From: Unio delphinus
Taxonomy: Eukaryota > Mollusca > Bivalvia > Unionida > Unionidae
DNA length: 64,000 nt
Assembly (NCBI GenBank): GCA_029339505.1
Contig: JAQISU010000026.1
Location: 538,501-602,500, forward strand
Direction of reading: 5' to 3'
Both the position numbers and the translations under genes were made by a program. Below the pieces are notes generated by a model. That model was not told where the DNA came from and did not search any database. It worked only from the letters and a program-made list of their open reading frames with translations. Positions 48,300-64,000 of the stretch are shown piece by piece (positions within the stretch are counted from its first letter, which is position 1; each line of letters begins with the position of its first letter).

Positions 48300-50538
48300 A
48301 GATTACCCTGGAAAGATGCTCAATTCAATCTCGATATAGTTTCTAATACACCAAAGAATACAATTCTTGATAAAGCCATGATTAGTAAAATCAGAGACTG
48401 TTTTAATGAATTCAAGCGTGATGGAGCATCTTATTGTTGGTCAACATTTCGAATTGATGGTGTTGTTGATGCTACCATGACTGATGAAAAAGCAGCAGTG
48501 ATAATTTCACGTGTTGGGGAAAAACGGCATTTTTTCCGAATTAAATTCATTATCGAAGTCGATGGCAAATGGATTATTAAGGATAAATTTGAACCAATCC
48601 TCAAGAATAAAAAAGCTGTCATTGTGAGTAGAGATTCCAAACCAGGGATTCTAACCGGCATTGATAAACCATACTACGAAAGATCTTATCCCGTAACAGC
48701 AATGGTTTATGGGATATATCCGTTAAATGATAAACCCGATATCGCAAAACTAGCTCCTATGAAATATTCGTCAGGGCTTAATTGTGTAGCAGAACGAATA
48801 ATAGAACACTTCACAAATGCATCCCGAGGAAATAAACTAACTGATCTGCGACGTAGGAAAATAACCGAGTGGGAACTGACAGTGAAACAGCATGGTGCAA
48901 AGATTTCTGATATAGCTAAATTAGAAACATCATTAAGATTTCCAATAACAGTTATGACGATAACCGGAGAGGTTTTATACGAACCGAAATATAACAAAAA
49001 TGGAGCGCCAATACAGATTATTGATCATAACAAACACGCGTGGACACCTGCGGTAACAATATTTCCACGAGAACGAACCGTGAAATATATCCCTAAGGAG
49101 TTCGTCGGGGATGTTTTCTATGAAGAGAAATTATTCGATGCTATTTATGCGTTGTGTAAGGATGATCCTGTGTCAGTGTGGTTACTTAGAAGTGATGAAG
49201 AATTCGATCAATTTGTAAAACCAAATGGTGAATTATATCGCATTGAAGAATTAGATAACAGAATGAGAAAAATCGCTAGTGATTTTTCACCGGAGAATTC
49301 CCATGAAAAACTACTCACGGATAGTTTTACTATTCCATCAGTGGTAGCTCACTTCGCAAGAGAAAAAATCTCATGGCGTCCAACACGAAGTGATTTTCTC
49401 GAGGATGTTAAATTGAGTTGCGTCGAATTTGGTCATGGAGGACTGTGGAATACGAAATACTCACGTGATGGTATGATTTCAATTGATATAGCCGCGTGTT
49501 ATCCCGGAAGTTTTCTCGGGTATGGGGAATGCGCTGAGTACTTCAAACGATTTGGACACCCCACGCATGAAATGACTCGTGTTGCGATTAATGGACCATT
49601 GCCTGATTTTGATTTAACCGGATTCGCTCGTGTGATATCATTCGAATTAGCTACAGGGTTACATCCGTGTAGTTATGTTTGGCTCGGTAGACACCTATCT
49701 GAAAAACACTGGATGCCAATAGTGCTATTGAGATATATGATTGATTGTGGTATGCTAATATCGTTGATTGTTTCCGAGGCTATTATATGCTATCGAGCTC
49801 AGAAAGAAGTTTGGCTACCACAACCCGATCTAGATAGAATAATCAACGAACTACGAAAACAGTTTCCAGATTTCAGTGAAGAAGAAATCATAAATTGGTC
49901 TAAGAAGTTATTTGAAATTTAAAAAAAACAAGCAAAAGATCTCGGAAGAAGAATAATCGGTAAATTTACCCAGGGTGGACGATACGATAACGCAAAATAC
50001 TCTTCGCGGTTGATCATAGATGTCGCTGAATACGATTTTATTGTAGCGGATTTAATGAAACAGGGAAAACTTGTATCCCGTAAGGATGCTTTTCTATCCA
50101 ATGGTGAGAAATTAGGTACGGTTGTTACCTACTGTGATGGATATAATTCCCATTACACACATTTGAGAAGTTCAATGCTAGCCTATGCTTCTATTAATCT
50201 ATTTTCGATGATAAATAGATTTCCTAATACCGCGGTTAGAGTGGCCACTGATTCGATGTATATACACAATAAGTACAAATCAGCTGTAGCGGCATTCACA
50301 GATCCCGAAGAAAATTGGGGGCGTTGGCGATTTAAAAGGGAGATGCTACATGAGTATTGTGAATCCGCAGACGTTGCCATGGATGATAAATATTTTTGTT
50401 GTAACCGTATTGAAATTCAATCAGAATTTTCTAATGCACCACCGGTATCTGATCCAATATGTAGATACAAGACAGTTTATTTAAACGGTTGTGGTGGGTC
50501 AGGAAAGACAACTCGTGCAATTGAATTATTTCGTCGTG

Positions 50539-50554
50539 GAAACGCTAGCGTTTC
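50539..50554. repeat. Short palindrome inside the replication gene of C
   Basis: Perfect 16-bp palindrome GAAACGCTAGCGTTTC between Walker A and the TPTHRLAREM helicase motif; A lacks it. Confidence 0.75.
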
Positions 50555-51722
50555 TAACATGATTGTGCTAACACCGACTCACAGACTCGCCAGAGAGATG
50601 ATACAACGAGGGGTAAATGCTTGCACTTACCACAGTTTCTTTCGATGGAAGGGTGACAAATGGACTCCTGAGCGTATGGGTGATAAATTCATTCTGAAAT
50701 CATAATTTGGGATGAAATATGCACAGTGTCATTAGATGTATTAAAAACATTTCTTGAGTGGTTGTTAAACAAAAACACAAAAGTCGTCATGTGCGGGGAT
50801 CACGGCCAACCACCACCATTTGTCGGTGCATCTCCACATGAATGGCTAAAGGGTTTTGTAGACTACTATGAAGAAATCACCACTGATTATAGATCACTTG
50901 ATGAACGATTACGCGAGTTCAAAGCGCTAATTAGATTACAACCGGATAGAATCCAATGCGAAATAGCGCGTGAAGTGATTTCAGAAACTCCAATGAATGA
51001 TTTCTGGGAAACATGGAGACCAAACGATTTGATCATTGCAAGTAGAAAAATAGTCAGGGACACACTTCAAATGAAGTTATTTGAATTGCATAAAGAAAAA
51101 TTTGCAACGCTTCCAGTACCCCTTTGTTATAGGCCATCGGATACACGAAAACAGAATATTGAAGTTGATATTCCAGGACAGAATGAAAAACAAATTCTGG
51201 TATTAAATGATATTGTGCTGGTTGATATCAATGTCGTTGAAGATGCATTGCGTGCTAATAAATCCCCGTGGACGCTAGGATACGCAGCAACAATACACTC
51301 TTCACATGGATTGACTATATCGAATACAATTGTTTGGATGGTGGATAATCACATCGAATGGTCGAATTTAGTCTATCTCGCAGTATCCAGAGTACGAAAC
51401 ATAAATCAACTTCGAAGAGTTGTCCTCGATGATAATGACACAACAATAAGTGATATTGATGTTAGCATCATTAATAAAAAAATCTCCGGTTACAAACAAC
51501 AGGACAAAAAAAAACAACGAGAATTTGATATTGATGCTAAATTAATAATCACTTTGAAGAAACAACAGAATAATCACTGCGCGAGTTGCAATTGTATAAT
51601 GCGTTGGCAGTATTCGGATAAGGATCCTCGCCAATTCACCGTAGACAGAAAAAATAACAATCTCGGTCATGTCAGAAATAATGTGATGTTGACTTGTCTT
51701 GAGTGCAATAGACGCAACGGTG

Positions 51723-52667
51723 CTAGTTAAGACCATGCGGTGGCAATTGAGTATCCTCGGGAATCACTTGTAGTTGTTGTCGAGTAAAACCCCGCTGAGG
51801 GGCAGTTGAATCCAGTTTATAGACTGGAGGTCTACCAGTTGATCGTGTTATACTAGATATCTTATGCGTAGTGACGCTCCAAATAGGATCAGTAGCCCTT
51901 TTTCTACCCCCTTCAAGCTCTCCTGGTTCGTATAAGTACCTCACAATGACACTACTACCAAGAATTGGTTCTTTGAAATCTTTTTGTGGTTGTACGGGTA
52001 TTGACTTCTTTTTAATCGCGTTGATAGGTTTCATGTTGATTGTTCTAGTAATCTCGTTATTCAGTGCAGTAATCACAGATGGTAATCTTTTAACCCATTC
52101 ACTGGATCGCTTTTCTTGAATGAATTCTTTTGCGTATTGATATCCAAATAACCGCTCAGCAATCGTCCGATTAAATCGTTCTACAATGGCCTGATCGCGA
52201 TGTAGCGCAGTATGCCCTCGTCGTATGGTGACATTATGATGTTTCATTGTAGATAACACTGCACCCTGAAATTCCTTGCCAGGATCAACCTGCAATAGAT
52301 TTGGCCAGTGCAGAGGACCTCGTCGATAAATCCTTTCAAATGCAGAAGCTACTTCAGTGGCTGATTTTGTTTTCAGCGGTTCTGCTTCTTTGTATCGACT
52401 CGCAACATCAACTACGGTTAACGCATATTTGTAACCACGATCATGTGGCAGAAATAATATATCAGCCTGATGAACTTCATTAGGAGCGGTCACATCAAAC
52501 TGCGAGAATTGAATTTGTTTAGGCGGTGGTAGATAAATTTGCCATAGTGCCTGTTTGGATAACCAATTAGCCGCAGTGGTTTTTTTCACTTTTGCAGCTC
52601 TAGCGAGTTTATTGATTGCAGCGTTACCCCTCCAGTATCCCCTCGGAGAATAATAAATTGATTCCAT
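51723..52667 (-). CDS. Retroviral-type integrase (intact copy)
   Basis: 314 residues from MESIYYSPRGYW. HQADILFLPHD, LQVDPGKEF and HRDQAIVERFNRT give the D,D(35)E triad. WLSKQALWQIYLPPP precedes the core. RYLYEPGELEGGRKRATDPI and a GFTRQQLQVIPED tail complete a C-terminal domain that is frameshifted in A. Length and block order are those of Polinton integrases. The stop overlaps the convergent replication gene by 8 nt, and the start lies 4 nt after the PLA2 stop. Confidence 0.93.
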   Translation of the reverse strand: MESIYYSPRGYWRGNAAINKLARAAKVKKTTAANWLSKQALWQIYLPPPKQIQFSQFDVTAPNEVHQADILFLPHDRGYKYALTVVDVASRYKEAEPLKTKSATEVASAFERIYRRGPLHWPNLLQVDPGKEFQGAVLSTMKHHNVTIRRGHTALHRDQAIVERFNRTIAERLFGYQYAKEFIQEKRSSEWVKRLPSVITALNNEITRTINMKPINAIKKKSIPVQPQKDFKEPILGSSVIVRYLYEPGELEGGRKRATDPIWSVTTHKISSITRSTGRPPVYKLDSTAPQRGFTRQQLQVIPEDTQLPPHGLN

Positions 52668-52671
52668 ATTA

Positions 52672-53210
52672 TTAATTACCAGCACCTAACATCAATTTAC
52701 TTTTCATAGCCGATTTTATCAAAAATGAAGACAATTTTTCTTTGAAGGATTTATCAGGAATAGCATTTAACGCATGAATTAATTTCACATCTGCTAGATG
52801 CCTGTGTTGCAAATTGCTGCTTTTATAAGCAACATCATGAAGGTGACAGGCCTTATCAATGGCGTTTATTGGTTCTTCACCGGGGTTGGGTTGATTTTGA
52901 TTATTGAGTCTGATATCAAGTCTGGTTCCCGGTCCACAGTAGCTATATCCTGGAAGGTGCTTTTCTCCGGGGTACTTTGCCCATGGGGTTCCAGGGAGCT
53001 TTGCCAATTTGGCTGCGATATCACCTCCTCGTTTTTTTTAAAAACATCTCCGGATTGTAAAATCTTTGATTTTGTAGAAACAAATCTGAACTTTTTAATA
53101 CCACATGTTGCACATCTACCAGTAAGTGCTGATCTGTTATTTTTAGTTGTAACCGTCGTCACATCATTTGTGCTGGTACGCGTTTTACACTTCATACAAT
53201 ATAGATCCAT
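52672..53210 (-). pseudogene. Zinc-ribbon/PLA2 protein, frameshifted between domains
   Basis: Zinc ribbon from MDLYCMKCKTRTST with GRCATCGIKKFRFV, then a frame change in a T run near 53030 (on +). The PLA2 half is open: LPGTPWAKYPGEKHLPGYSY, CGPGTRLD (calcium loop) and KACHLHDVAY (catalytic His-Asp). In A the two domains are in one frame. Confidence 0.85.
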
Positions 53211-53227
53211 AATTTATGTATATAAAT

Positions 53228-53887
53228 ATGGATATAATTGATTTTTCAGCGACTAAAACAAGAGAACCAGTTAAGCATCATGCAGCGCTACCAAACTCTA
53301 TCCGGATGATTATAATCGGGCCATCTGGATCCGGTAAAACGCAATTGTTACTCAATTTAATAATGAGATGGATGAAGTGGGATAAGTTGTATTTAATTGC
53401 CCCTAGCGTAGATGATCAACGATGTTATGAAGTGCTAAAAGATTTTAACGAGAATGCATCAGAAATTAAGGGTGAGAACGCCATTGATTTTATAACCGAT
53501 ATCGATGAAGCACCGAGCATTGATGATATTGATGGAGATATTAACAATTTAGTCGTATACGACGATATAATGTTGGATAAACAAAAGAATCCTGCTAGAA
53601 TATTTTCCCGTGGGCGTCACAAAAACACTGACGTGATATATGTCACTCAACGCTACACTCAGGTTCCAAAAGTCATCAGAGATAACTGCAATATTCTTTC
53701 TGTATTCAACGGAGTTGATACTCATACTCTTAGAAATATTTGGCAGACATGGTGTTCTGATATGGACTTCAATCAATTTCGAGATTTCTTTAGTCATGCT
53801 CAGTCAAAACCACACGGATTCGCAACAATAAATCTACATGATCCTCGGACACGATATCGTATCGGACTTGATCAAATATTCGGTTAA
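53228..53887 (+). CDS. A32/FtsK-HerA-type DNA-packaging ATPase (intact copy)
   Basis: 219 residues from MDIIDFSATKTREPVKHH; the frame opens four codons earlier, but this Met aligns with A. Walker A IIGPSGSGKTQLL (about residue 33), APSVDDQRCYEVLKDF, LVVYDDIMLDK (Walker B, Asp-Asp), FSRGRHKNTDVIYVTQRYTQ (sensor-like) and a C-terminus YRIGLDQIFG. It powers genome packaging. Only 17 bp separate it from the divergent PLA2 start. Its 3' end lies within the right TIR. Confidence 0.93.
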   Translation: MDIIDFSATKTREPVKHHAALPNSIRMIIIGPSGSGKTQLLLNLIMRWMKWDKLYLIAPSVDDQRCYEVLKDFNENASEIKGENAIDFITDIDEAPSIDDIDGDINNLVVYDDIMLDKQKNPARIFSRGRHKNTDVIYVTQRYTQVPKVIRDNCNILSVFNGVDTHTLRNIWQTWCSDMDFNQFRDFFSHAQSKPHGFATINLHDPRTRYRIGLDQIFG

Positions 53888-54140
53888 AATCGTAAAAGAA
53901 TTATTAACCCATAGCAGCAGAGAGGGTGGATGACAACAAGTTGCGACCAAAATTGATTAAAAAATCGTTTTCATTTTTTTAGTTAAAATGATTTCGTAGG
54001 GAGATTTCAATCAATTTTTTGTCTGAAAACGTTGTAGGGTTCGCCTTTTTTTGGTTAAAATAAGATTATAAGACGGCTCGTTTTAGGATTTCAATCAAAT
54101 TTTGTCTAAAAACGTTGTAGGATTCACCCTCTCTGCTGCT
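53865..54140. repeat. Element C right terminal inverted repeat (276 bp)
   Basis: Reverse complement of 38301-38576, identical by eye. It begins inside the ATPase 3' end and finishes CACCCTCTCTGCTGCT, followed by GTAGT. Confidence 0.95.
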
Positions 54141-54145
54141 GTAGT

Positions 54146-55880
54146 AATAAAACATGACCACAAATGTATTCTACAAAAATGAATTTTAAAGAGTGGAACT
54201 GTATTCGTGTTTGCCAAGTATTTCGTCAAATCAGATAATTTTAATGTCGTGTCCGTTCTAAATAGCAACAGATGGCTTTATTCACATTCTCCCTACACTA
54301 TTTGGACAAACATTATCAACGATGAAGAAGAGATTGTCCAGCAAAAAAATAAACCAACTACTATTTGAGCTTCATTTTATTATTCGGCCATAAAAAAAAT
54401 GACCATTTTACATTAGATTTCACTGAAAAGATAGTATCGTCAGAGACACGGAGTGGTCTTGCATTGCTGCGTATACGAAAGTAATTTGTAAATATATTAT
54501 TACAATAGGAAAATAATATTATTGACTTGTGCCTTAAGTTCACGTTTTTATTCGACCGTGTTGCTAATAAATTCACAATAACGAGCTCACACTCCTGAAA
54601 ATTTATAATCGACACTGGGTGTGAAATATCTTCACACAACCATCGTTTTATGTGGATGTCATTTTCGCTCAATCAAGCTCCATGAGATATTTGCTATACA
54701 AAGGTCTTATAAACGCTTTCTTTGTAACGCCAGAACTTGGCTCTCCCAAAATTTAGAAAAATTATTTTATTGGCTGATAAGTTATGGTGACATTATGATG
54801 ATGATATATCTCTACCAATTTTGTGGTAACGAGAAATGTCTTTGTAGTTTTTATTCTAAAAAACTTAAAGAACGCGACTTCAGTCAGTTGAAGTGGTCTT
54901 AAATATGTTGCTTGATCTTCTAAAAATGTAAAAGATAGTGTCACACGTACAAGATAAGATAAAAATTGAAACGTAATCAGAACTGTCTATTCCCTGCAAG
55001 AACTAATACTGTTTGGATAAAATGGTACTTTACTTAAAATTGTGAATGGAAAATTAAATAGCCATTGTTTGACACTGATAACGGTATGATATTACCTTTT
55101 GTTATATTCATCCTAAAGACAGACATACGAACATGAACACTCAGCCTCAAAAAATGACTTACAAATACATCATAGTGTAAGGTAACAGTGATAATATTAA
55201 TCAATGTTTAATTGAAATAATTGCATTTTTTTCACAAATTATTTTACATTATTCAAAACGGACATAATTTAAAGACTATTGTCAAGGATTGATCCTCTCT
55301 CATTCAAATCTACTTTTTATAATAAAGAAAATTATTACAGACCTTAAACAATTAGCATTGAGTTACCCAATATACAAAATTTAAACTCTGTTTCCATGCG
55401 ATGAATGTAGATAGTGTCCAAACAGTAAACTATTTAATTCCAGAGTACCCCAGTGTTTCTGTTACTTGTATTTCCAAAATACAGTGTCACTAATTGATAT
55501 GCACTTCAAAAGTCTGAATTCAATGAATGTTTACCATTTACTCGTTGGCTTTTTCAGGTTACGTACGCTGAGTTGTCTATAGGTTTTTCCTCATATTGTA
55601 CCAACTTGCATGAAAACAAAATTTGAAGAGTCCTAACTATGCGTACAGATATTTATATACTTTACCAATGAATGATCTAAACATATCCTTTTCTTTAAAA
55701 ATATTCAAACTATATTGTTTTGGTGAAGCTACTTTCGAACTCTCAAATACCGAAAGCTAGTGTCGTCAATTTGTGCAGCAAATAAATAAAATCCAGAAAA
55801 TGTCAGTATTTTAACGTATCGGTCACGTCTGATTCATACAAATCATCATCGTCTTTCGTTTCATCAATTGCCATCATTAA
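54146..55880. other. Host DNA without recognised genes
   Basis: AT-rich sequence with small unsupported frames. I see no repeat family, RNA gene or viral homology. Confidence 0.5.
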
Positions 55881-55883
55881 TTA

Positions 55884-56361
55884 TTTAAGTAAGTCGCACA
55901 ATTTGCAACACGTTTGGTTGCCGAACTCACAACATTGGCAGGCTTTTGATTTTGCGGGATTCCGTGGATCAGCACGCACCATTCGCCTGTAAACCATGGA
56001 AGTCGGACACGAGGAGCAACAAAAAGCTAACACATTACCTCGGCAGCAAGAACAACGAATGAAATCCTCCCAGCCTCTTTTTGAGCTTTGTCGTAAGACC
56101 TTTCTTTTAGTTCTGTCTTCTTTAATCGCAATGTTACCCAGCAGAATAATATTTCTTTCACCCTCCTCATCAGATCCAAGATTACTCTCCGTTGTGCTGT
56201 AGATAGGAAAATTAGATGACTCGTCGATTGCATTCCTTTGGTGAACATGTTGTCCAGCTCCGTATCGTACCTGAACATCGGATCTAGCATCATCAGCGTT
56301 CTTAGAAGGACTGACCAGCGCTAATTTGTGAATAACCAACGGGGGATGTGCATCACCTAAA
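55884..56361 (-). CDS. Probable terminal exon of a host gene, Cys-rich C-terminus
   Basis: A leftward open region of about 158 codons. Its upstream edge has a T-rich tract then TTTTTTTTAG/G at about 56361, a good splice acceptor, in frame with the coding region (DAHPPLVIHKLALV onward). The first 100 residues are polar and probably disordered. The C-terminal 50 residues hold about 14 cysteines (CSCCRGNVLAFCCSSC, then CQCCEFGNQTCCKLC), suggesting metal binding or palmitoylation, and the stop follows LCDLLK. The family is not recognised. Composition is less AT-rich than its surroundings. It could be an unprocessed pseudogene exon. Confidence 0.45.
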
Positions 56362-56817
56362 AAAAATCTGCAATATTATTTCATTTAATAGGAGTAAGGA
56401 ATAAATTATGCATCATCACTTGTCTATATGGAGATCCATGGCAATACAGATTCGTACAACGTAGTGTATGATGTTGCGTCCTACTTTAAATTGTTATGAC
56501 TGTTGAAGCATATTATCAATCAACCTTGCCGATCTGCTGGTGCAATATTGATCAACTCACAAAGGCAATTTCAAAAGCAAGTGAAAGAAACATGGCGCAA
56601 GGTCATAACTATCATGCACATTTCCGTGTAAGCTGTCGCTAACTTAATATAGGATTCACGGAACTATTGATATGGACGAAGGAACCAGTCTTGAGATAAC
56701 AATAAATTCGAGTGTTAACAGGTTTGCTTGGCCAGGGTTTGTTGATAAAGTAAGATATTATTTTAAAAGTCTAATGAGAGAATATCTTAGTTCTCACTGA
56801 AAAATAAAGAGACAAAG
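56362..56817. other. Host intronic or intergenic DNA
   Basis: Nothing recognised beyond a plausible intron polypyrimidine tract next to the exon at 56361. Confidence 0.4.
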
Positions 56818-57290
56818 TTTCATTGATGGAATTCAATCTTTTGAACCTTGAAAACGCATTACTGAAATTATCACGTGACCCTAAGGTGTGAAGCGGAAAA
56901 CATGTTTTAAAAACATGTTGATCAAAAAATGTTGCATAACATATGGGTTTTCTCAACATTTAAGCTTGTATCATTGATAGGTTTATCATGGAAAATATAT
57001 TTTGATCATGAGCATCCGGAAATGTCAATTTATTGAATTTTTATAAAACGGTTCCATAGATTTACTGTAGAAGTTGAATTAGTACCGTGAGTCCTTTATG
57101 ACTCGCCTATATTTATCATTATATATTTGTCAGCTTCTATATAGAGAAAAGGATATGAGCCGCTGCAATTTTCTGGACCTACATGTTTTTGAAACATGTG
57201 TTTTCAACTCCGCATCAAAGTGTCAGGTGCTACTTTCAGTAATGATTGTTCCAAGCTCAAGACTGTTAAAGGACTAAAATTCCATCAATA
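56818..57290. mobile_element. MITE-like element with imperfect ~100-bp inverted arms
   Basis: ATTGATGGAATT near 56822 and its complement AATTCCATCAAT near 57280 form the ends. Inside, CATTACTGAAA, a CACxTGACxCT-type stretch, a GCGGA-type stretch and AAAACATGTTT(T/C)AAAAACATGT occur on one arm and inverted on the other. No coding capacity in the 470 bp. Confidence 0.6.
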
Positions 57291-59323
<2,033 letters not shown>

Positions 59324-60278
59324 ATGTATGAAAGGTGAAATATTGCACAGTATGGGAACTCTTGTTAAAATGTGATGATGTCATCACATTGTTACGTATG
59401 TTTGATTTAAGTCATTTAATTTTGCTTTAATTGTTTGTTTGTCAAATTCAAATTGGACATATTAAGTTTAAAATTCATTCATTGGGAGATATTTTTTTTA
59501 AAAGTGGGATGACCTGTACTCTACAAATAAACACCAGATGTTGACCTCATTTCTGACCTTGCTTCAAAATTAGTAAACAAGCTTTTAAAATGATTGGTTG
59601 ATTCCAAGGACATTATGGAGCTTTGTTATAAACATCTTTTTATTTTTAGTTGGGTCATACGGTGTGTACGTGATTTTTTGAACGTAAATTTGTTCTAAAA
59701 GATTCAAGAAGATCACGTGACCACTTTCTTGTTTACGTAAAAAACAGGTATATAAATTATGTTTTGGAGCGAACTATTTAGTAGAACTCTGGCTGTAAGA
59801 ATATTAAGTTGTGTCGTTTTGAGTTATTTTGAATTACGTTGTATTGGAAATTATTTCAATTCGTTTGGATCAAGAGGAATTATTTTGTTATTTATCTGGA
59901 AAAGAATTGTGCTCATAGAATTTTATTACCAAGAACTGACTTCATCACGTGACATCGTCTTTCATCTTGCATACTTCACTGGAATTCGAACTTGGAATTA
60001 TTTGGACATTTTATTACCAGGACTTTTGCAATTTCTCTAGTGGATAATATTTTGAATTATTTTTGGATTAATTTTGGAATTGATTCTTAAAACCGTAAGT
60101 TTATTTTTCTTTTCTGGAAAATACTTGTGCTCAATAAATTGTTTATTAAGTTTTTGCAAGCTTGTTATTTTCACTCTTTCTATGTTACTGTTTATTCGAG
60201 CCTAAGCACGTAACAACATGTAATCGTACATTTGAAAAAGAGTCCCATACTGTGCAAGATTTCTCCTTTCAACCTATT
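59324..60278. mobile_element. Non-autonomous element with ~45-bp terminal inverted repeats
   Basis: GTATGAAAGGTGAAATATTG then CACAGTATGGGAACTCTT near 59326-59363 recurs inverted as AAGAGTCCCATACTGTGCAA then GATTTCTCCTTTCAAC near 60238-60276. Between them are a TATATAAAT at about 59750 and an AATAAA at about 60134, but no convincing gene. The TA-rich left flank hides any duplication. Confidence 0.6.

Positions 60279-64000
<3,722 letters not shown>

Larger units (their letters stand above)
47467..51730 (+). pseudogene. Polymerase-helicase-HNH replication protein with repeat-expanded N-terminus, broken
   Basis: Homologous along its length to the A protein: IDIAACYPGSF (motif A), VATDSMYI (motif C), GCGGSGKT, a WDEICTVS Walker B in a shifted frame, GDHGQ, ATIHSSHGLT and the HNH end CLECNRRN. 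Four features differ from A. The N-terminus has nine tandem copies of a 30-residue unit. A 2-nt change at about 48100 shifts frame inside that array. A nonsense TAA lies at 49919-49921. A one-base deletion near 50694 shifts the frame just before Walker B. A palindrome at 50539-50554 encodes GNASVS where A has ENPTDF. The gene is therefore inactive as read. Confidence 0.88.
38301..54140. mobile_element. Element C: youngest-looking Polinton/Maverick in the window
   Basis: A 15,840-bp element with 276-bp TIRs that look identical and GTAGT duplications. The gene plan is the same as in A. Open genes: penton-like, pX-like, capsid, scaffold-like, small protein, zinc ribbon, integrase, ATPase. Broken genes: membrane protein, fibre-like, protease, pVI-like, HNH, replication protein, PLA2. 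Most breaks are single-base changes in homopolymers or nonsense codons, so they are recent, or some are assembly errors. Confidence 0.93.

Noticed and set aside
59759..60040. 93-codon rightward frame
   Set aside because: Lies inside an inverted-repeat element, has no recognisable domain and looks like chance openness.

Overview
The window looks like chromosomal DNA of a marine invertebrate, most likely a mollusc. It is AT-rich, holds TA, CA and ATT microsatellites, a decayed L2/CR1-type LINE ending in an ATT repeat, and a tRNA-derived SINE whose 3' region recalls mollusc Meta-type SINEs. The species assignment is inference. About 54 kb of it is a nested pile of Polinton/Maverick (adintovirus-like) elements, followed by about 10 kb of mostly non-coding host DNA.

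Layout. (1) 1-1460: left part of an old relic, D1. (2) 1461-17019: element A, 15.6 kb, nearly intact, with 262-264 bp TIRs and a 5-bp target duplication AACGA. It sits inside the HNH-nuclease gene of D1. (3) 17020-17220: middle of that D1 gene. (4) 17221-20830: the LINE, in the same D1 gene. (5) 20827-21450: end of the D1 HNH gene, a D1 zinc-ribbon relic and a scrap of D1 polymerase. (6) 22.4-24.0 kb: relic D2 (protease, pX-like, C-terminal half of the capsid gene). (7) 24007-35124: element B, 11.1 kb, heavily decayed, inserted in the D2 capsid gene. (8) 35125-38160: rest of D2 (N-terminal part of the capsid gene, a coiled-coil relic, ATPase, and a conventional Polinton-type family B DNA polymerase). 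(9) 38301-54140: element C, 15.84 kb, with 276-bp TIRs that look identical by eye and target duplication GTAGT. (10) 54146-64000: host DNA with one probable Cys-rich terminal exon and two MITE-like inverted-repeat elements.

A and C share one gene plan. A leftward virion block reads, from the left TIR: penton/minor-capsid-like protein, two-segment membrane protein, fibre-like coiled-coil protein, adenain-like protease, pX-like core protein, major capsid protein, pVI-like protein, large scaffold-like protein and a small protein. Next come a stand-alone HNH nuclease and a zinc-ribbon protein (both leftward). The rightward replication protein follows, then a leftward retroviral-type integrase and a zinc-ribbon/phospholipase A2 protein, and last a rightward packaging ATPase. 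Together these amount to a virus able to integrate, replicate, package DNA, mature its capsid and breach membranes.

The most unusual gene is the 1177-residue replication protein of A and C. It joins a divergent family B polymerase palm, an SF1 helicase and a C-terminal HNH nuclease, whereas the nearby D2 relic carries the usual Polinton polymerase. Other unusual features are TIRs bounded at both ends by the same inverted motif, short palindromes scattered in and between genes of A and C, adenain-type cleavage motifs at matching places in virion proteins, a 9-copy 30-residue repeat in the C replication protein, and complementary damage in A and C.
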